Notes: generated by a model from the sequence alone, not told the origin. A DNA stretch of 64,000 nucleotides from Carettochelys insculpta (GCF_033958435.1 NC_134138.1:209073298-209137297); one strand, 5' to 3'. Positions 21,860 through 32,889 are shown, numbered from the stretch's first letter. Numbers and translations are program-made.

Positions 21860-23954
21860 CATTGTGAGTCTGTGTGTGTTTATACACGTGCCCCACTCCT
21901 CCTCTTCCTCCTTAGTTAACACTCACAGAGTGTAACAAATTTTCATTTTGAAACAACTTTCTCACTTCTTATTTCAAACGAGAAATTTATTTTAAATTAT
22001 AACATATAATAAAATAAAACCAAAACCCAGAATGTTTTGATTTGCTCTGAAATTATTCATTTACAATATTAGTTCATGAAAAATTTAAAATTCCTTTTTT
22101 ATTCCTTTTAGAATGGAAATAAAAAATAAATATATAAAATTTTGGAATTTCCAGAGGAAAACCAATTCCAAGTTTAAAACAACTCTTATTTCAGTTCCCT
22201 TTACCCATCTCAGCCTTCCACTTAAACCATAGTCCCTTTACCAATATTATGTATTACAAAGTACTCTACATATTTGCATGCGAAGTGGAATGGGTAGGAA
22301 AGGCATTTCATGCACAGACCACTGCTGGGTTTGGGGTAACATCTGGCCACGTGAAATATACAATCTAGAATGTGAATCTTACATGGCAGAAAAGTGCTGT
22401 GCCAAGTATATTGTAGGCTCACAGACACAAATGCAGTATTGACTGCTGCCCTCGGCTTAAAAATACTGCAAAAATAGCTTTTTTTGTGGCAACACAGATT
22501 TCTTGCTGGAAACCCAAAAAGAACATTACTTTGTGGAAATGTTGTGTTGGGAATAAGTGGAATTATTTGAACTTTTCAGAATCTTCAAAAAACAAAACAA
22601 AACAAAACAAAACAGAAGAAAAAACCCATTTCTTTTGGTTATAGGAAGGGTCACAGGCTCAGATGGATGTTTATTTTTTTTTCCAACCCAGTTCACTCAT
22701 ATTTTGCGAGTGCTTAGTATGTAGTGAAGGAGGTGCTGGTGTGCAAACAATTAGGTGCTGAGGGTCAAGCACTATTTTTACATTCGTAGCTGAGGCAGCA
22801 AGCCTCAAGGTTCCAGGGCTGTGCACTGCCAACCTAGAGGTGTAGAGTCTCAGCCTTGGCAAATCTGGCACAAATTAAGCATTGCATTTATAGTGGACGT
22901 GTTGTCAGTAACTCTGGCAGTGGAACTGTGATGCTTGTTGTTTTAACTTATTTGGAAGCTCAGGAAACAAATGATTGCCTCAAACTTTGTTAAAATACTA
23001 AGGTAACCGTGTTTCTAAACAGCAATACATTTTTCTCCCTTTAGAAGAAAAAGTTGAGCTCACACATCAGGCATGAACACTCGTGACCATTGAGGAGGTT
23101 CAGATCTGTGCTGGATTGTTAAATGCAGTTCCAAAGGCCCCAAGTCGCAAACAATGGCCCATCCAATGACTGAAGTTTACGTTTTTTTAACTGTGTTTTT
23201 CTCCCTAGATGATATTGTGCAGAGATGGGAGGCAGCAGTAGGTGGCTCAAGCATCTTCCAGGTGACAGTGATAAAGGATCACAGGAGTCGCTTTATTCTT
23301 AATGATATGTCATCCTATAAGAGGTGAGGGACTATGGTGCCCTCACTGTAGGTAATTGAGACCAGTAGCTTTGGAGAGTTCTGCTGCCACATCACTGACA
23401 TCACTCTGGCTGTTGTTTCTCTGTGAAGTAAGGAGCCAGCAACATGCAGTATACTTGGATACAGTTTGCAGTTATGTATCACCACTAGTGGCTATTTAAG
23501 CAGGTCTGATTTCATTGAAATTGTGAACAGACTTTCAGAATAGCACCTATGCATGCTTCTGTACCATCTCTAGAGACTGGAGGCTTATCAATAAAGTATT
23601 AGTCACTAGCAGGAGCTTCCCAATTCAAGATCTGATATAGGTTTAAATCAAACAGACACATGAGAAATATCTGGTATGTAAAGGGCACCTTGGCTAGCAT
23701 TTTACTTTGTAGCAATATGGGTTGTTTGCCATTGGATGCAATTTTGAAATAATAGACTTTGCAAACATCCTGGGATCCTCTTGTCTACTCATAAACTGAC
23801 CTAGTTTTCTTTCTCTGTTTGGCTGGATTTATCTTGCGTAGCACTGTGCTGAGGCTTTTCAGAGTTATTTATACATAGTCTTCAGAGCCATCCTTATGCA
23901 TATGCATAATACATGGTTGCATAGGACACCTGAAGATTTGGAGCATCAGTGGGT
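21860..23954. other. Intronic sequence with an (AAAAC)n tract
   Basis: An (AAAAC)n microsatellite lies at 22587-22614. At 23219-23331 a possible exon-like stretch is bounded by TTTTTCTCCCTAG and AAGAG/GTGAGG; see findings. Nothing else is recognised. Confidence 0.4.
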
Positions 23955-24673
23955 CTTAAGCTGTGTCTACACGTGCACGCGACTTCGAAGTAGCAGCACT
24001 AACATCGAAATAGCGCCCGTCGCGGCTACACGCGTCGGGCGCTATTTTGAAGTTAACTTCGACGTTAGGCGGCGAGACGTCGAAGTCGCTAACCTCATGA
24101 GGGGATCGGAATAGCGCCCTACTTCGACGTTCAACGTCGAAGTAGGGACCGTATAGACGATCCGCGTCCCACAACGTCGAAATTGTGGGGTCCTCCATGG
24201 CAGCCATCAGCTGGGGGGTTGAGAGACGCTGTCTCTCCAGCCCGTGCGGGGCTCTATGGTCATCGTGTGCAGCAGCCCTTAGCCCAGGGCTTCTGGCTGC
24301 TGCTGCTGCAGTGGGGGATTCATGCTGCATGCACAGGGTCTGCAACTCGTTGTCGGCTCTGTGTATCTTGTGCTGTTTAGTGCAAGTGTGTCTGGGAGGG
24401 GCCCTTTAAGGGAGCAGCTGGCTGTTGAGTCCGCCCTGTGACCCTGTCTGCAGCTGTGCCTGGCACCCTTATTTTGATGTGTGCTACTGTGGCGTGTAGA
24501 CGTTCCCTCGCTGCGCCTATTTCGATGTGGTGCTGCGCAACGTCGATGTTGAACATCGACGTTGCCAGCCCTGGAGGACGTGTAGACGTTATTCATTGAA
24601 ATAGCCTATTTCGATGTCGCCACATCGAAATAGGCTACTTCGATGTAGGCTTCACGTGTAGACGTAGCCTTAA
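23955..24673 (-). mobile_element. Large palindromic MITE, family C (copy 2), perfect target duplication
   Basis: The element is 23960-24668 (709 bp). It starts GCTGTGTCTACACGTGCACG and ends CACGTGTAGACGTAGC. A perfect CTTAA pentamer flanks it at 23955-23959 and 24669-24673. It is CpG-dense, unlike its surroundings, and has a 31-nt palindrome at 24117-24147 (15-bp arms, 1-nt loop). The core lies in the opposite orientation to copies 1 and 3. A 105-codon minus-strand ORF (24279-24596) corresponds to similar ORFs in copies 3 and 4. Confidence 0.93.
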
Positions 24674-26753
24674 TGTCCAACAACCTCTTAATGCCTCTTC
24701 CTATCCCTGTTCTGCGGCTCTGCTTCCTCTGGTGAGGATCTAGTTAACTTAAAAGTGTAAAAAACCTGCCAGAGCTATTATCAAGAAAACTGAACTGGTG
24801 AAAGAGCTATTCAAGCAGCAGTAAAGCTATTTAACAGGCATTTGCCAACCCTGGTCAGTTTCTGAATTTAGTAAGTTGTTCTACTGGACCTTATTTTAAA
24901 ACAAAGTTTAATCTATTTCATTAGTATGTTGCTGAAGATTATAAAATCACATCTTTAAAAATTCATCTTCCCCCTAGCTGCCATCAGGCATAGGGCACCA
25001 GTTTAATAGTACAGTGTAGAGCCCCATAAATCCTAAGCACAGCCCTGATAGTCTGTGTAATAATTCCTCAACAACATTCCACACATTTGTCTGGTCCAGT
25101 GTCCTGTCTCCAGCAGGAGCCACTTGACTGATTTCAGCCATTATCAATGAGCTGATAAATAACTTCCTAATGGACTGTGGTGAATGTGGACTTGTAATAT
25201 TTTTATGTACTCTATCTGTGTTCAGCTCCCTGCCTGTACAGTCGTGATTTTTCACACTCTCACACTAATGGAAATCAGCAGTAACTCCGATGAAGTGCGT
25301 GTAGTTAGACTAGTGTGAAACCAGTGTGAGAATGTGATGAACCCCAAGTTAATACCTTTGCTCTACTAGTAATTAAGGCGACCTTTTCAGTAATACTTTG
25401 TAAAATGTTTCACAGAGCGCTTGAAAAGATGGCAAAAGCATTGTCTTTGAGCAGTTGGCTCCAGTTGCTTTTAAACTGAGAAGCCGGAATGGTGAAGTCC
25501 CTGCTTCAATGGTATAATTAAATCTTATGCTGGTAGCCCCACAATGAGAAGCACTGAGTTGCAGTTCTAGTTAGCAGCTTTGCTGGCCAAATGTGGACAG
25601 CTTTAGTGTGTGTCATTCTGACTTCTGTATCTATGAACTCTAATGAAAAAAATATACTATCCCTCTGTGAAGTAAATGTGTGAGTGAGGGAGACGTTTTT
25701 GATTCTTTTCAGTTGGTGGGCAAGAGGGGGAAACTCCCTTTGCATTTTGTTTTTGAATGTTTCTTGGCTTCTCACCAGAAGGTTTTTACAGTCTGCTGCC
25801 TGCCTCTCCGATTAGAAGAACACTGGCATATTTCAACAGTTTCCTAGCATTCAAATGGTCTTTAATTAACAGCGAATTAATGTTTTGGAGTGTAACCAAA
25901 ACATGGGAGACACCGCAAGCACAGATTGGGCTTGAATATTTCCTGCTCTCTATCATATGGACTATGTTGGGCTCTGTGACAAGGGGCAAGCAAGTCTATA
26001 AAATCATGGTCCATTACAAACAGGTGGCTCCTTATTGGTATGCAAGGGGATTTCTTCATTTACATAATGTTCCCACAGAATTGTTTATTGGCAGCTTTAC
26101 AAGGAGGAGCTTCTCTGCCTTCCAGAGTTCTGAACCAAGCCCATCTACCACAGTAGCAAAAAGGGTTTGTCAGTGTCTTCTGAGCTGCATTAGCATTAAG
26201 AACTTTGACAGATGCCCCTTCGTCATTATTGATCAATTCTAGCACCAGCAATCCATGGATTGTTTGTCAGGTTTGGGTTTGTTCTGAAGTCAGTAGGCTA
26301 GAAAAATAAATTAGTATAATAATAAAATGTAAAACAAGAGAATAGAAGTGTGTTGAACTATCACCGGCTGAAATAATTTTTACTTCACGGAAGAGCTTTT
26401 TGGTTTGTTTGTTTCTTTCTTTCTGTTTTTTTTTTCAGTGTTTATAAGTTAATCTGACACTGCTTGGTTGAGTGAAGGACTGTGGTTTCAGCTTTGATTT
26501 TGTCATAGAATCAGGTTGGTTGAACATCTAAAGGACAGTTTGACTTGAACTACATTAACATTTCAAGATAATCCAGGAGTAGGAAATGGAGGTTTTGCTA
26601 GCAAGTATTAGAGAATCAAAAGACTGATAGTCAATTATCAACAGAGAATCAAAAACAGATGTTATGCCTGTTGTATGCTTAGAAAGTTAGTAATTTGATT
26701 ATGGTAAATAGAAATGTGTGTGTTTAACCTGATATTGACTTAAAACTCTTTAT
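24674..26753. other. Intronic sequence upstream of the ZNF385D exon
   Basis: No repeat is recognised, except that 25255-25335 has a palindromic ACACTAATGGAAATCAGCAG / CCAGTGTGAGA arrangement like a short old MITE. The region 25690-26250 is free of TE signatures and holds a 161-codon plus-strand ORF (25757-26242) with no recognisable domain. A conserved non-coding element is possible here. Confidence 0.35.
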
Positions 26754-26784
26754 GTTTTGTTTTGTTTTGTTTTGTTTTGTTTTG
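26754..26784 (+). repeat. (TTTTG)n microsatellite next to the exon
   Basis: About six TTTTG units lie 50 bp upstream of the splice acceptor at 26833-26834, so they sit in or near the branch-point region. Confidence 0.97.
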
Positions 26785-26789
26785 TATAC

Positions 26790-26834
26790 CAAGAATCATT
26801 TGTTTGCTATCGTCTTTCATATTTTTCCTTGAAG
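26790..26834 (+). promoter_or_regulatory. ZNF385D: 3' splice acceptor of the ZNF385D exon
   Basis: A pyrimidine-rich tract (TTTGTTTGCTATCGTCTTTC then ATATTTTTCCTTGAAG) ends in AG at 26833-26834, followed directly by recognisable ZNF385D coding sequence. Confidence 0.88.
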
Positions 26835-26977
26835 GTGGTACATGCCAGAGCCCTGCTCTTCCAGCCCTGGTGCGTACTCCAGCCCCACCATTACAACCAT
26901 CGCTGGATATTAAACCATTTCTTCCATTTCCCCTGGACACAGCAGCGGCAGTCAATCTCTTCCCCAACTTCAATGCA
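26835..26977 (+). CDS. ZNF385D: ZNF385D coding exon (N-terminal part of the protein)
   Basis: This 143-nt exon begins with two bases completing a glycine codon split by the intron, then runs 47 codons open. It encodes GTCQSPALPALVR, then TPAPPLQPSLDIKPFLPFPL, then DTAAAVNLFPNFNA. From memory this is the ZNF385D segment that follows the short MRNIMYFG start and precedes MDPIQKAVINHTFG. ZNF385A has a related LDLKQILPFPL block, so the family is clear. ZNF385 proteins are nuclear C2H2 zinc-finger proteins that bind RNA or DNA. This exon lies before the first finger and is proline/leucine-rich. Mammalian ZNF385D has proline where this sequence has threonine after LVR, as far as I recall. The exon ends on a codon boundary and is followed by GTAAGT. 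Neighbouring coding exons are outside the window or unrecognised, consistent with the gene's very long introns. Confidence 0.93.
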
Positions 26978-26983
26978 GTAAGT
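26978..26983 (+). promoter_or_regulatory. ZNF385D: 5' splice donor of the ZNF385D exon
   Basis: GTAAGT directly follows the GCA alanine codon, a full-consensus donor in phase 0. Confidence 0.9.
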
Positions 26984-27581
26984 ACAATGCTGATATTAAT
27001 GTCTTTCCACAGATTTATAATTCTCTAGAGAAAGAAGGAGACTGCAAATAGAACTTTATTTTCACTTAGGTTATGAGGATATTTTGGTACATGTGCTACA
27101 GGATGGATCCAATATGAGTAGCTATCGTGACGATAGAATTCCATTGTCAGTCACCAACATGCTTGACTAAAAATCCTAAATAGTAACATGTGTGAGTGAA
27201 TAGACAGGGCAAAACTTCAGGGACAAAATGCATCACAAATGGAAACATAACTAATACAATGTATACTTGCCGAACTGAACATCAGAGAATGAAAAAAATG
27301 AATTTTGTCTCTTTCAACTGAGGATGTTTTTCTTTCTTTGCCCTTGAAGCCAAAATTCATTATAGTTGTGTCTTCCGTAGTTGCTAATTACAAAAGATCC
27401 ATCATACCTTGGAAACATATAAGTGGTACCATTTTTCTCATCCTTTTTTATCTAATGAAAGTCTATTCCATAATTCTTCCATCTTTCCTGTGTCTGCTGA
27501 GATAATTAATTCTGTAAACAAAATTGTAATCTGGTCTCAAGTTGATGTCACATTTGTGCATTTTGTCTGACGAAAAGTAAG
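26984..27581. other. Intronic sequence, no feature recognised
   Basis: AT-rich intron just after the exon, with no recognised element. Confidence 0.45.
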
Positions 27582-27672
27582 GACAACAAGAAGCCCTGTG
27601 GCACCTTATAGACTAACAGATATTTTGGAGCATTAGCTTTTGTGGGCAAAGACCTGCTTTGTCGGATGCATG
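27582..27672 (-). mobile_element. Penelope-like element pseudo-LTR fragment
   Basis: GACAACAAGAAGCCCTGTGG, CACCTTATAGACTAACAGAT, ATTTTGGAGCATTAGC and GACCTGCTTTGTCGGATGCA are the reverse complement of the tail at about 17860-17950. It is a short, fairly recent fragment. Confidence 0.85.
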
Positions 27673-27904
27673 AGTAAAAATAAGGAAACACCAATTGCGG
27701 GACCAAAAGAAAGAACCAGTTGTGGCCCCTTTTACAAAATGTACAAGGCCCCTTGCATTATGTGCAAATGCTAGATATTGTAAAGGAATTACATTAAGAA
27801 ATGATAGAAACTGAAACTTTCAAATTTAAAAAAAAATCTAATTCATATGTGCACATACCTATAATTGAAATAAATAGGAATAGTAAAAGGACAAGTTGAT
27901 TCTG

Positions 27905-28292
27905 GCCATTTCTACACAGGCCACTTTCTTCAAAAGTGGCATGGTAATACATGGCCCGAAATATGCTAATGAGATATGGATGCAAAGTCCCCACACCTCA
28001 TAAGCATATGGTCACGTGATTTGGAGTCTGGAAGACCATTCTGCTGGACTCCAAAACACCATTTAGAAGTGTGGCCCCTGGGGCGGGTCTTGTGGAAGGA
28101 AGTCCTTCTTCCGGAAGCCCCTTCTTCCCAAAAAACGGCTTTTTGGAGTCCAGAAGAATGGTCTTCCAGACTCCAAATTACGTGACCTTATGCTAATGAG
28201 GCATGGGGAATTTGCATCTGTGCCTCATTAGCATATTTCAGGCCATGTATTACCATGCCACTTTCGAAAAAAGTGGCCTGTGTAGAAACAGC
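27905..28292. mobile_element. Palindromic MITE, family E (copy 1)
   Basis: It starts GCCATTTCTACACAGGCC and ends GGCCTGTGTAGAAACAGC. The arms mirror through GGCATGGTAATACATGGCC, ATGCTAATGAG, GTCACGTGATTTGGAGTC and the CTTCTTCC centre near 28105-28130. It is well preserved. Flanks TTCTG and CTCTC match at only three of five. Other copies are at 45692-46119, 49209-49455 and half a copy at 44668-44878. Confidence 0.92.
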
Positions 28293-29195
28293 CTCTCTGA
28301 ATAATTAGTGATTTAAAATAAATGTAACATCTATTGCTTTCTGATGTTTGTGGGTATTCTATTTACTGTAAAGTAGCTAAAATGTGCTAATTGGGAATAA
28401 GGTTTTGTAGTCTTAAATACAAGCTCCTATTCCCTAAAGGAGTGTCCTTCTTGGAAAGACACCCCACAGAGGTAAATGTATCCAGAAATGTAGTAAAATG
28501 ACTCCCACTCCAAGTTTTTCTTGCCTGTATTACTGATAACATGTTTTAATATTCAGAGTCTGTGAAGCATCATTAATAGTGTCTGTGCGTGGGCTGGGGA
28601 GAACATAGATGTGTGCTCCTTTTGACAACCCTCTTCCCCACCAGCAACCCGATCCCCCTGACCCATGAACCTCTATACCCCCCACCTTCCAAATCTGAAA
28701 CCTAGCACACACCTGAGTGGCACTCTGACCCATGCACTGGATAGCAAAGCCATCAACACTAAGTATGACAGAGAGACAGCCAAGCCACATCCACGTGAGT
28801 GGCGTTTTGACTTGGTGCATGGGGGATGCTGTGTCAGTCACCTTTGACTTCATAAGATATGGTCAGGCACAGCCTGGGTTTTCTCCCTGGCTGTTTATGA
28901 AATTAAATTTAAATTTTATGATTTTACTGCTTGCTTTTTGCATCTAATCCAGTGTATGAAACTGGCAAATTAGACTGTTGTTATTGTCAGATCTTATGCC
29001 AGTTTTCATTCACTAGCAGTTATGCAAGAATGACTTAAATTATGAAGCCACATACACATCATTTTTTGTTTGTTTCCTTTTAAACAAAACCACTTAGGGC
29101 TATTAACTCATGTACCATTAAGTGGTACTTGTAAAAGCATACAAGTGCTACAAGTGGCCAATAAGCAGGCACTATAATTCTGGGAGCAGGCATTA
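28293..29195. other. Intronic sequence, no feature recognised
   Basis: Short ORFs on both strands around 28530-28947 have no recognisable domain. Confidence 0.45.
29160..29182 (+). repeat. 23-bp direct repeat, left copy
   Basis: It starts AATAAGCAGGCACTATA and matches 32167-32189 at 21 of 23 positions. The pair brackets the CR1 and hAT insertions; see findings. Confidence 0.85.
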
Positions 29196-29263
29196 TAATA
29201 ATACATATACATACATATAATACATATAATACATACATATACATATAATACATATACATATTA
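29196..29263 (+). repeat. (ATACAT)n microsatellite
   Basis: Irregular ATACAT / ATAATACAT repeats lie immediately upstream of the CR1 5' breakpoint. Confidence 0.93.
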
Positions 29264-29281
29264 TGGATAACAATTCATTCC

Positions 29282-31789
29282 TCTAATATGAATATGGCAT
29301 TAGGAATATATTACCGACCACCTAACCAGGACAGTGATAGTGATGCTGAAATGTTAAGGGAGATTAGAGAGGCTATCAAAATAAAAAACACAGTAATAAT
29401 AGGAGATTTCAATTATCCCCATATTGATTGGGTGCATGTCACCTCAGGACAGGATTCAGAGATTAAATTTCTTGATGCCTTAAATGACTGCTTCTTGGAG
29501 CAGCTAGTACAGGAACCCACAAGGGGAGAGTCAATTCTCGATCTAGTCTTGACTGGAACGCAGGATCTGGTCCAAGAGGTAACTGTTACTGGACCGCTTG
29601 GAAATAGTGACCACAATATAATAACTTTTAATATTCCTGTGTTGGAAAGAACACCGCAGCGGTCAAACACTCTGGCATTTAATTTCAAAAAGGGGAATTA
29701 CACTAAAATGAGGAAGCTAGTTAAACAGAAACTAAAAGGTAGAGTAATTAAACTAAAATCCCTGGAAGCTGCATGGAAACTGTTTAAAGACACCATACTA
29801 GAGGCCCAACTTAAATGTATACCCCAAATAAAAAAACACAGTAAGAGACCTAACAAAGAACCACCATGGCTAAACAGCCACATTAAAAAGGCAGTGAGAG
29901 AGAAAAGGGCAGCTTTTAAAAAGTGGAAGTCAAATCCTAGTGAGGAAAATAGAAAGGAACATAAACACTCCCAAATTAAGTGTCATAATGTAGTAAGAAA
30001 AGCCAAAAAAGATTTTGAGGAACAGCTAGCCAAAAATTCAAAAAACGATAGTAAAATGTTTTTTAAATACATTAGAAGCAGGAAGCCCGCTAAAAAAGCA
30101 GTGGGGCCCTTGGACGATAAAGATATAAAAGGAGCGATCAAGGAAGACAGTGCCATTGCGGAGCGATTAAATGATTTCTTTGCTTCAGTCTTCACGGCTG
30201 AGGATGTTACAGAGGTTCCTAAATTTGAGCCAGCCTTTTTAGGTGACAAATCTGAGGAACTCACTCAGATTGAAGTGACATTAGAGGAGGTTTTGGAGTT
30301 AATTGATAAGCTGAATAGTAACAAGTCTCCAGGACCAGACGGCATTCACCCAAGGGTTCTGAAAGAACTCAAATGTGAAATTGCGGAGTTATTAACAGTG
30401 GTTTGTAACCTATCCTTTAAATCCACTTTGGTACCAAATGACTGGAAGACGGCCAATATAACACCAATATTTAAAAAAGGCTCTAGAGGAGACCCTGGCA
30501 ATTATAGACCGATAAGTTTAACATCAGTACCAGGCAAATTAGTAGAAACACTAGTAAAGAATAAAATTGCAAGGCACGTAGAAGAGCACAAATTGTTGGG
30601 CAAAAGTCAGCATGGTTTCTGCAGAGGGAAGTCGTGTCTAACTAATCTATTAGAATTCTTTGAAGGGGTTAATAAACATGCGGACAAGGGGCACCCAGTG
30701 GACATAATATACCTAGATTTCCAGAAAGCCTTTGACACGGTCCCACACCAAAGGCTTTTATGTAAATTAGGTGGTCATGGGATAGGAGGAAAGATCCTTT
30801 CATGGATCGGGAATTGGTTAAAAGACAGAAAACAAAGGGTGGGAATAAATGGTAAATTTTCACAATGGAGGAGGGTAACTAGTGGTGTTCGCCAGGGGTC
30901 AGTCCTGGGACCGATCCTGTTCAACTTGTTCGTCAATGATCTAGAAAATGAGGTAAGCAGTGAGGTGGCCAAGTTTGCAGATGACACCAAGTTGGTCAGG
31001 ACAGTCAAAACCAAAAGGGATTGTGAAGAACTACAAAAAGATCTCAGCAAACTGAGTGATTGGGCAGCAAAATTGCAAATGAAATTTAATGTGGGTAAGT
31101 GTAAGGTAATGCATGTTGGAAAAAATAACCCAAATTACACGTACTACATGATGGGGTCAAATTTAGCTACGACAGATCAGGAAAGGGATCTTGGAGTTAT
31201 AGTGGATAGTTCTCTGAAGACATCCATGCAGTGTGCAGCGGCAGTTAGTAAGGCAAATAGGATGTTAGGAATTATTAAAAAAGGGATCGATAATAAGACA
31301 AAAGATATCATACTTCCCCTATATAAAACTATGGTACGCCCACATCTTGAGTACTGCGTGCAGATGTGGTCTCCTCACCTCAAAAAAGATATATTGGCAT
31401 TAGAAAAGGTTCAGAAAAGGGCAACTAAGATGATTAGGGGCTTGGAACGGGTCCCATATGGGGAGAGGCTAGAGAGACTGGGACTTTTCAGTTTGGAAAA
31501 GAGGCGATTGAGGGGCGATATGATAGAGGTATATAAAATCATGAATGGTGTGGAGAAAGTGAATATAGAAAAATTATTTACCTTTTCCCATAATACAAGA
31601 ACTAGGGGACACCAAATAAAATTGATGGGTAGTAGGTTCAAAACTAATAAAAGGAAATTTTTCTTCACACAGCACACAGTCAACCTGTGGAACTCCTTGC
31701 CCGAGGAGGCTGTGAAGGCCAGGACTCTATTAGGGTTTAAAAAAGAGCTTGATAAATTTTTGCAGGTTAGGTCCATAAATGGCTATTAG
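29282..31789 (+). CDS. CR1 retrotransposon ORF2 protein, 5'-truncated but uninterrupted
   Basis: It encodes the CR1 endonuclease/reverse transcriptase polyprotein, which nicks target DNA and reverse-transcribes the element RNA. The first methionine is at 29288, giving 833 residues to the stop at 31787-31789. That methionine lies inside the element rather than at the native start. The endonuclease domain lacks roughly its first 130 residues, judged against CR1 in general. What remains begins at GIYYRPP (residues 6-12), then [10 protein letters not shown] (39-48) and GNSDHN (105-110). The reverse transcriptase has [15 protein letters not shown] (347-361), [16 protein letters not shown] (405-420), YLDFQKAFD (475-483, first catalytic Asp 477), [11 protein letters not shown] (532-542) and FADD (563-566, catalytic Asp pair). 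The C-terminal CR1 domain follows to residue 833. No stop or frameshift indicates a young copy. It cannot move itself without the endonuclease N-terminus. Confidence 0.95.
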   Translation, partial: SNMNMALGIYYRPPNQDSDSDAEMLREIREAIKIKNTVIIGDFNYPHIDWVHVTSGQDSEIKFLDALNDCFLEQLVQEPTRGESILDLVLTGTQDLVQEVTVTGPLGNSDHNIITFNIPVLERTPQRSNTLAFNFKKGNYTKMRKLVKQKLKGRVIKLKSLEAAWKLFKDTILEAQLKCIPQIKKHSKRPNKEPPWLNSHIKKAVREKRAAFKKWKSNPSEENRKEHKHSQIKCHNVVRKAKKDFEEQLAKNSKNDSKMFFKYIRSRKPAKKAVGPLDDKDIKGAIKEDSAIAERLNDFFASVFTAEDVTEVPKFEPAFLGDKSEELTQIEVTLEEVLELIDKLNSNKSPGPDGIHPRVLKELKCEIAELLTVVCNLSFKSTLVPNDWKTANITPIFKKGSRGDPGNYRPISLTSVPGKLVETLVKNKIARHVEEHKLLGKSQHGFCRGKSCLTNLLEFFEGVNKHADKGHPVDIIYLDFQKAFDTVPHQRLLCKLGGHGIGGKILSWIGNWLKDRKQRVGINGKFSQWRRVTSGVRQGSVLGPILFNLFVNDLENEVSSEVAKFADDTKLVRTVKTKRDCEELQKDLSKLSDWAAKLQMKFNVGKCKVMHVGKNNPNYTYYMMGSNLATTDQERDLGVIVDSSLKTSMQCAAAVSKANRMLGIIKKGIDNKTKDIILPLYKTMVRPHLEYCVQMWSPHLKKDILALEKVQKRATKMIRGLERVPYGERLERLGLFSLEKRRLRGDMIEVYKIMNGVEKVNIEKLFTFSHNTRTRGHQIKLMGSRFKTNKRKFFFTQHTVNLWNSLPEEAVKARTLLGFKKELDKFLQVRSINGY

Positions 31790-31980
31790 CCAGGGATAAA
31801 GTATGGTGCCCCTAGCCTTCAGAACACGGGCAAGAGATGGATGGCAGGAGATAAATCACTTGATCATTGTCTTCTGTTCTCCTTCTCTGGGGCACCTGGC
31901 ATTGGCCACCGTCGGCAGATGGGATGCTGGGCTGGATGGACCTTTGGTCTGACCCAGTATGGCCGTTCTTATGTTCTTAT
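31790..31980 (+). mobile_element. CR1 3' untranslated region and terminus
   Basis: It follows the ORF2 stop with CCAGGGATAAAG, GGGCAAGAGATGGATGGCAG, GCTGGGCTGGATGGACC and TTTGGTCTGACCCAGTATGG, and ends in CCGTTCTTATGTTCTTAT, the short 3' terminal repeat expected of turtle-type CR1. Confidence 0.93.
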
Positions 31981-32147
31981 AATATAAACAGTGCTTTTTT
32001 GAGATGGTACTTGCTGGTAAGGAGTACCGGCTGACATCTTGGCAGCCCCAGCCATGGGATTGGTTGGGGTGGGGACGAAGCACGAGGCCAGCTGAGTACC
32101 AGCTTCTTCTTTTTTTTTTTTTTTTACAAAAAAGAACTGAATATAAA
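31981..32147. mobile_element. hAT MITE with perfect 8-bp target duplication at the CR1 tail
   Basis: The element is 31989-32139 (151 bp). It starts CAGTGCTTTTTTGAG and ends ACAAAAAAGAACTG, near-perfect inverse ends. AATATAAA occurs immediately on both sides, at 31981-31988 and 32140-32147. Internally GAGTACCGGC and GAGTACCAGC repeat. It begins directly where the CR1 sequence ends. Confidence 0.88.
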
Positions 32148-32166
32148 TATATAATAATTATAATAT

Positions 32167-32189
32167 AATAAGCAGGCACCATATTTCTG
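32167..32189 (+). repeat. 23-bp direct repeat, right copy
   Basis: It starts AATAAGCAGGCACCATA and is the partner of 29160-29182. Confidence 0.85.
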
Positions 32190-32239
32190 ACATTTCTTGG
32201 AGTGGCCTTTTTCAGAATCAGTGCTCAAAGGTGTGTGCG

Positions 32240-32259
32240 TGAGAGAGAGAGAGAGAGAG
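32240..32259 (+). repeat. (GA)n microsatellite
   Basis: A short uninterrupted GA run. Confidence 0.95.
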
Positions 32260-32612
32260 CTATTTGGTGTGTGCTGGGAGTGCTTTTGTCCCCATTTTTG
32301 CAAAAGGGGTGGGGATTGATTAGGTGTCACAACTCAAATTATTTTTCATTAATTCAGCATATACATTCCTACCATAGTACGCTTTGGAAAAAAAAAGATG
32401 AAGTAAAATTATTCAGGAAATGAGAAAATAAAAATGTTTTTGCGTCAGTGACCATTTTGTTGCTCATCACCAAACATTTTCTGCTAGCAGTCCTTTCTTT
32501 GCTTAATACCTTCGCTTCTGTAATCATCTGTTGGGCACGCTGGGACTAATGGGAAAGGACTCTCAGCCCCTTGCCTGAAGTTCAGCCTCAGACAGTTTTA
32601 CTGTTGCTTTCT

Positions 32613-32889
32613 CTGAAGCCCGGTCTGCACCAGAAAATTTGGTTGGTGTAACTATGTTATCTACACCCCTGAGCAGCACAGTGAATCTGATCTGCCCTCT
32701 ACGTAAACTGTGCTAGGTCTGTGGAAGAATTCTTCTGTTGAGCTGGCTGCTGCGTCTCAGGATGGTGGATTACCTCTGTGGGTAGGAGAGCCCCTTCTGT
32801 TGGCATAGGCGGGATCTACACTGAAGCTGTACACCATGCAGCTTCAATGGTGCAATTAAGCCATATTTCAAGTATAGACAAGCCCTGAT
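32613..32889. mobile_element. MITE family J (copy 2)
   Basis: The element is 32618-32884. It starts GCCCGGTCTGCACC and ends AGTATAGACAAGCC, inverse-related. Inside are GTTGGTGTAACTATGTTATC and GGGATCTACACTGAAGC. The flanking pentamers CTGAA and CTGAT agree at four of five. It is related to the fragment at 15757. Confidence 0.75.

Noticed and set aside
23666..23686. ATGAGAAATATCTGGTATG, resembling the MRNIMYF start exon of ZNF385D
   Set aside because: The middle residues differ, and the following GT would give phase 0 whereas the exon at 26835 needs phase 1. Coincidence.
25757..26242. 161-codon plus-strand ORF upstream of the ZNF385D exon
   Set aside because: No domain or family resemblance, overlapping ORFs on the other strand, and no splice or promoter context. 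Treated as chance.
27300..27505. Possible further ZNF385D exon just downstream
   Set aside because: The expected MDPIQKAVINHTFG sequence is not present in any frame there or elsewhere in the window.
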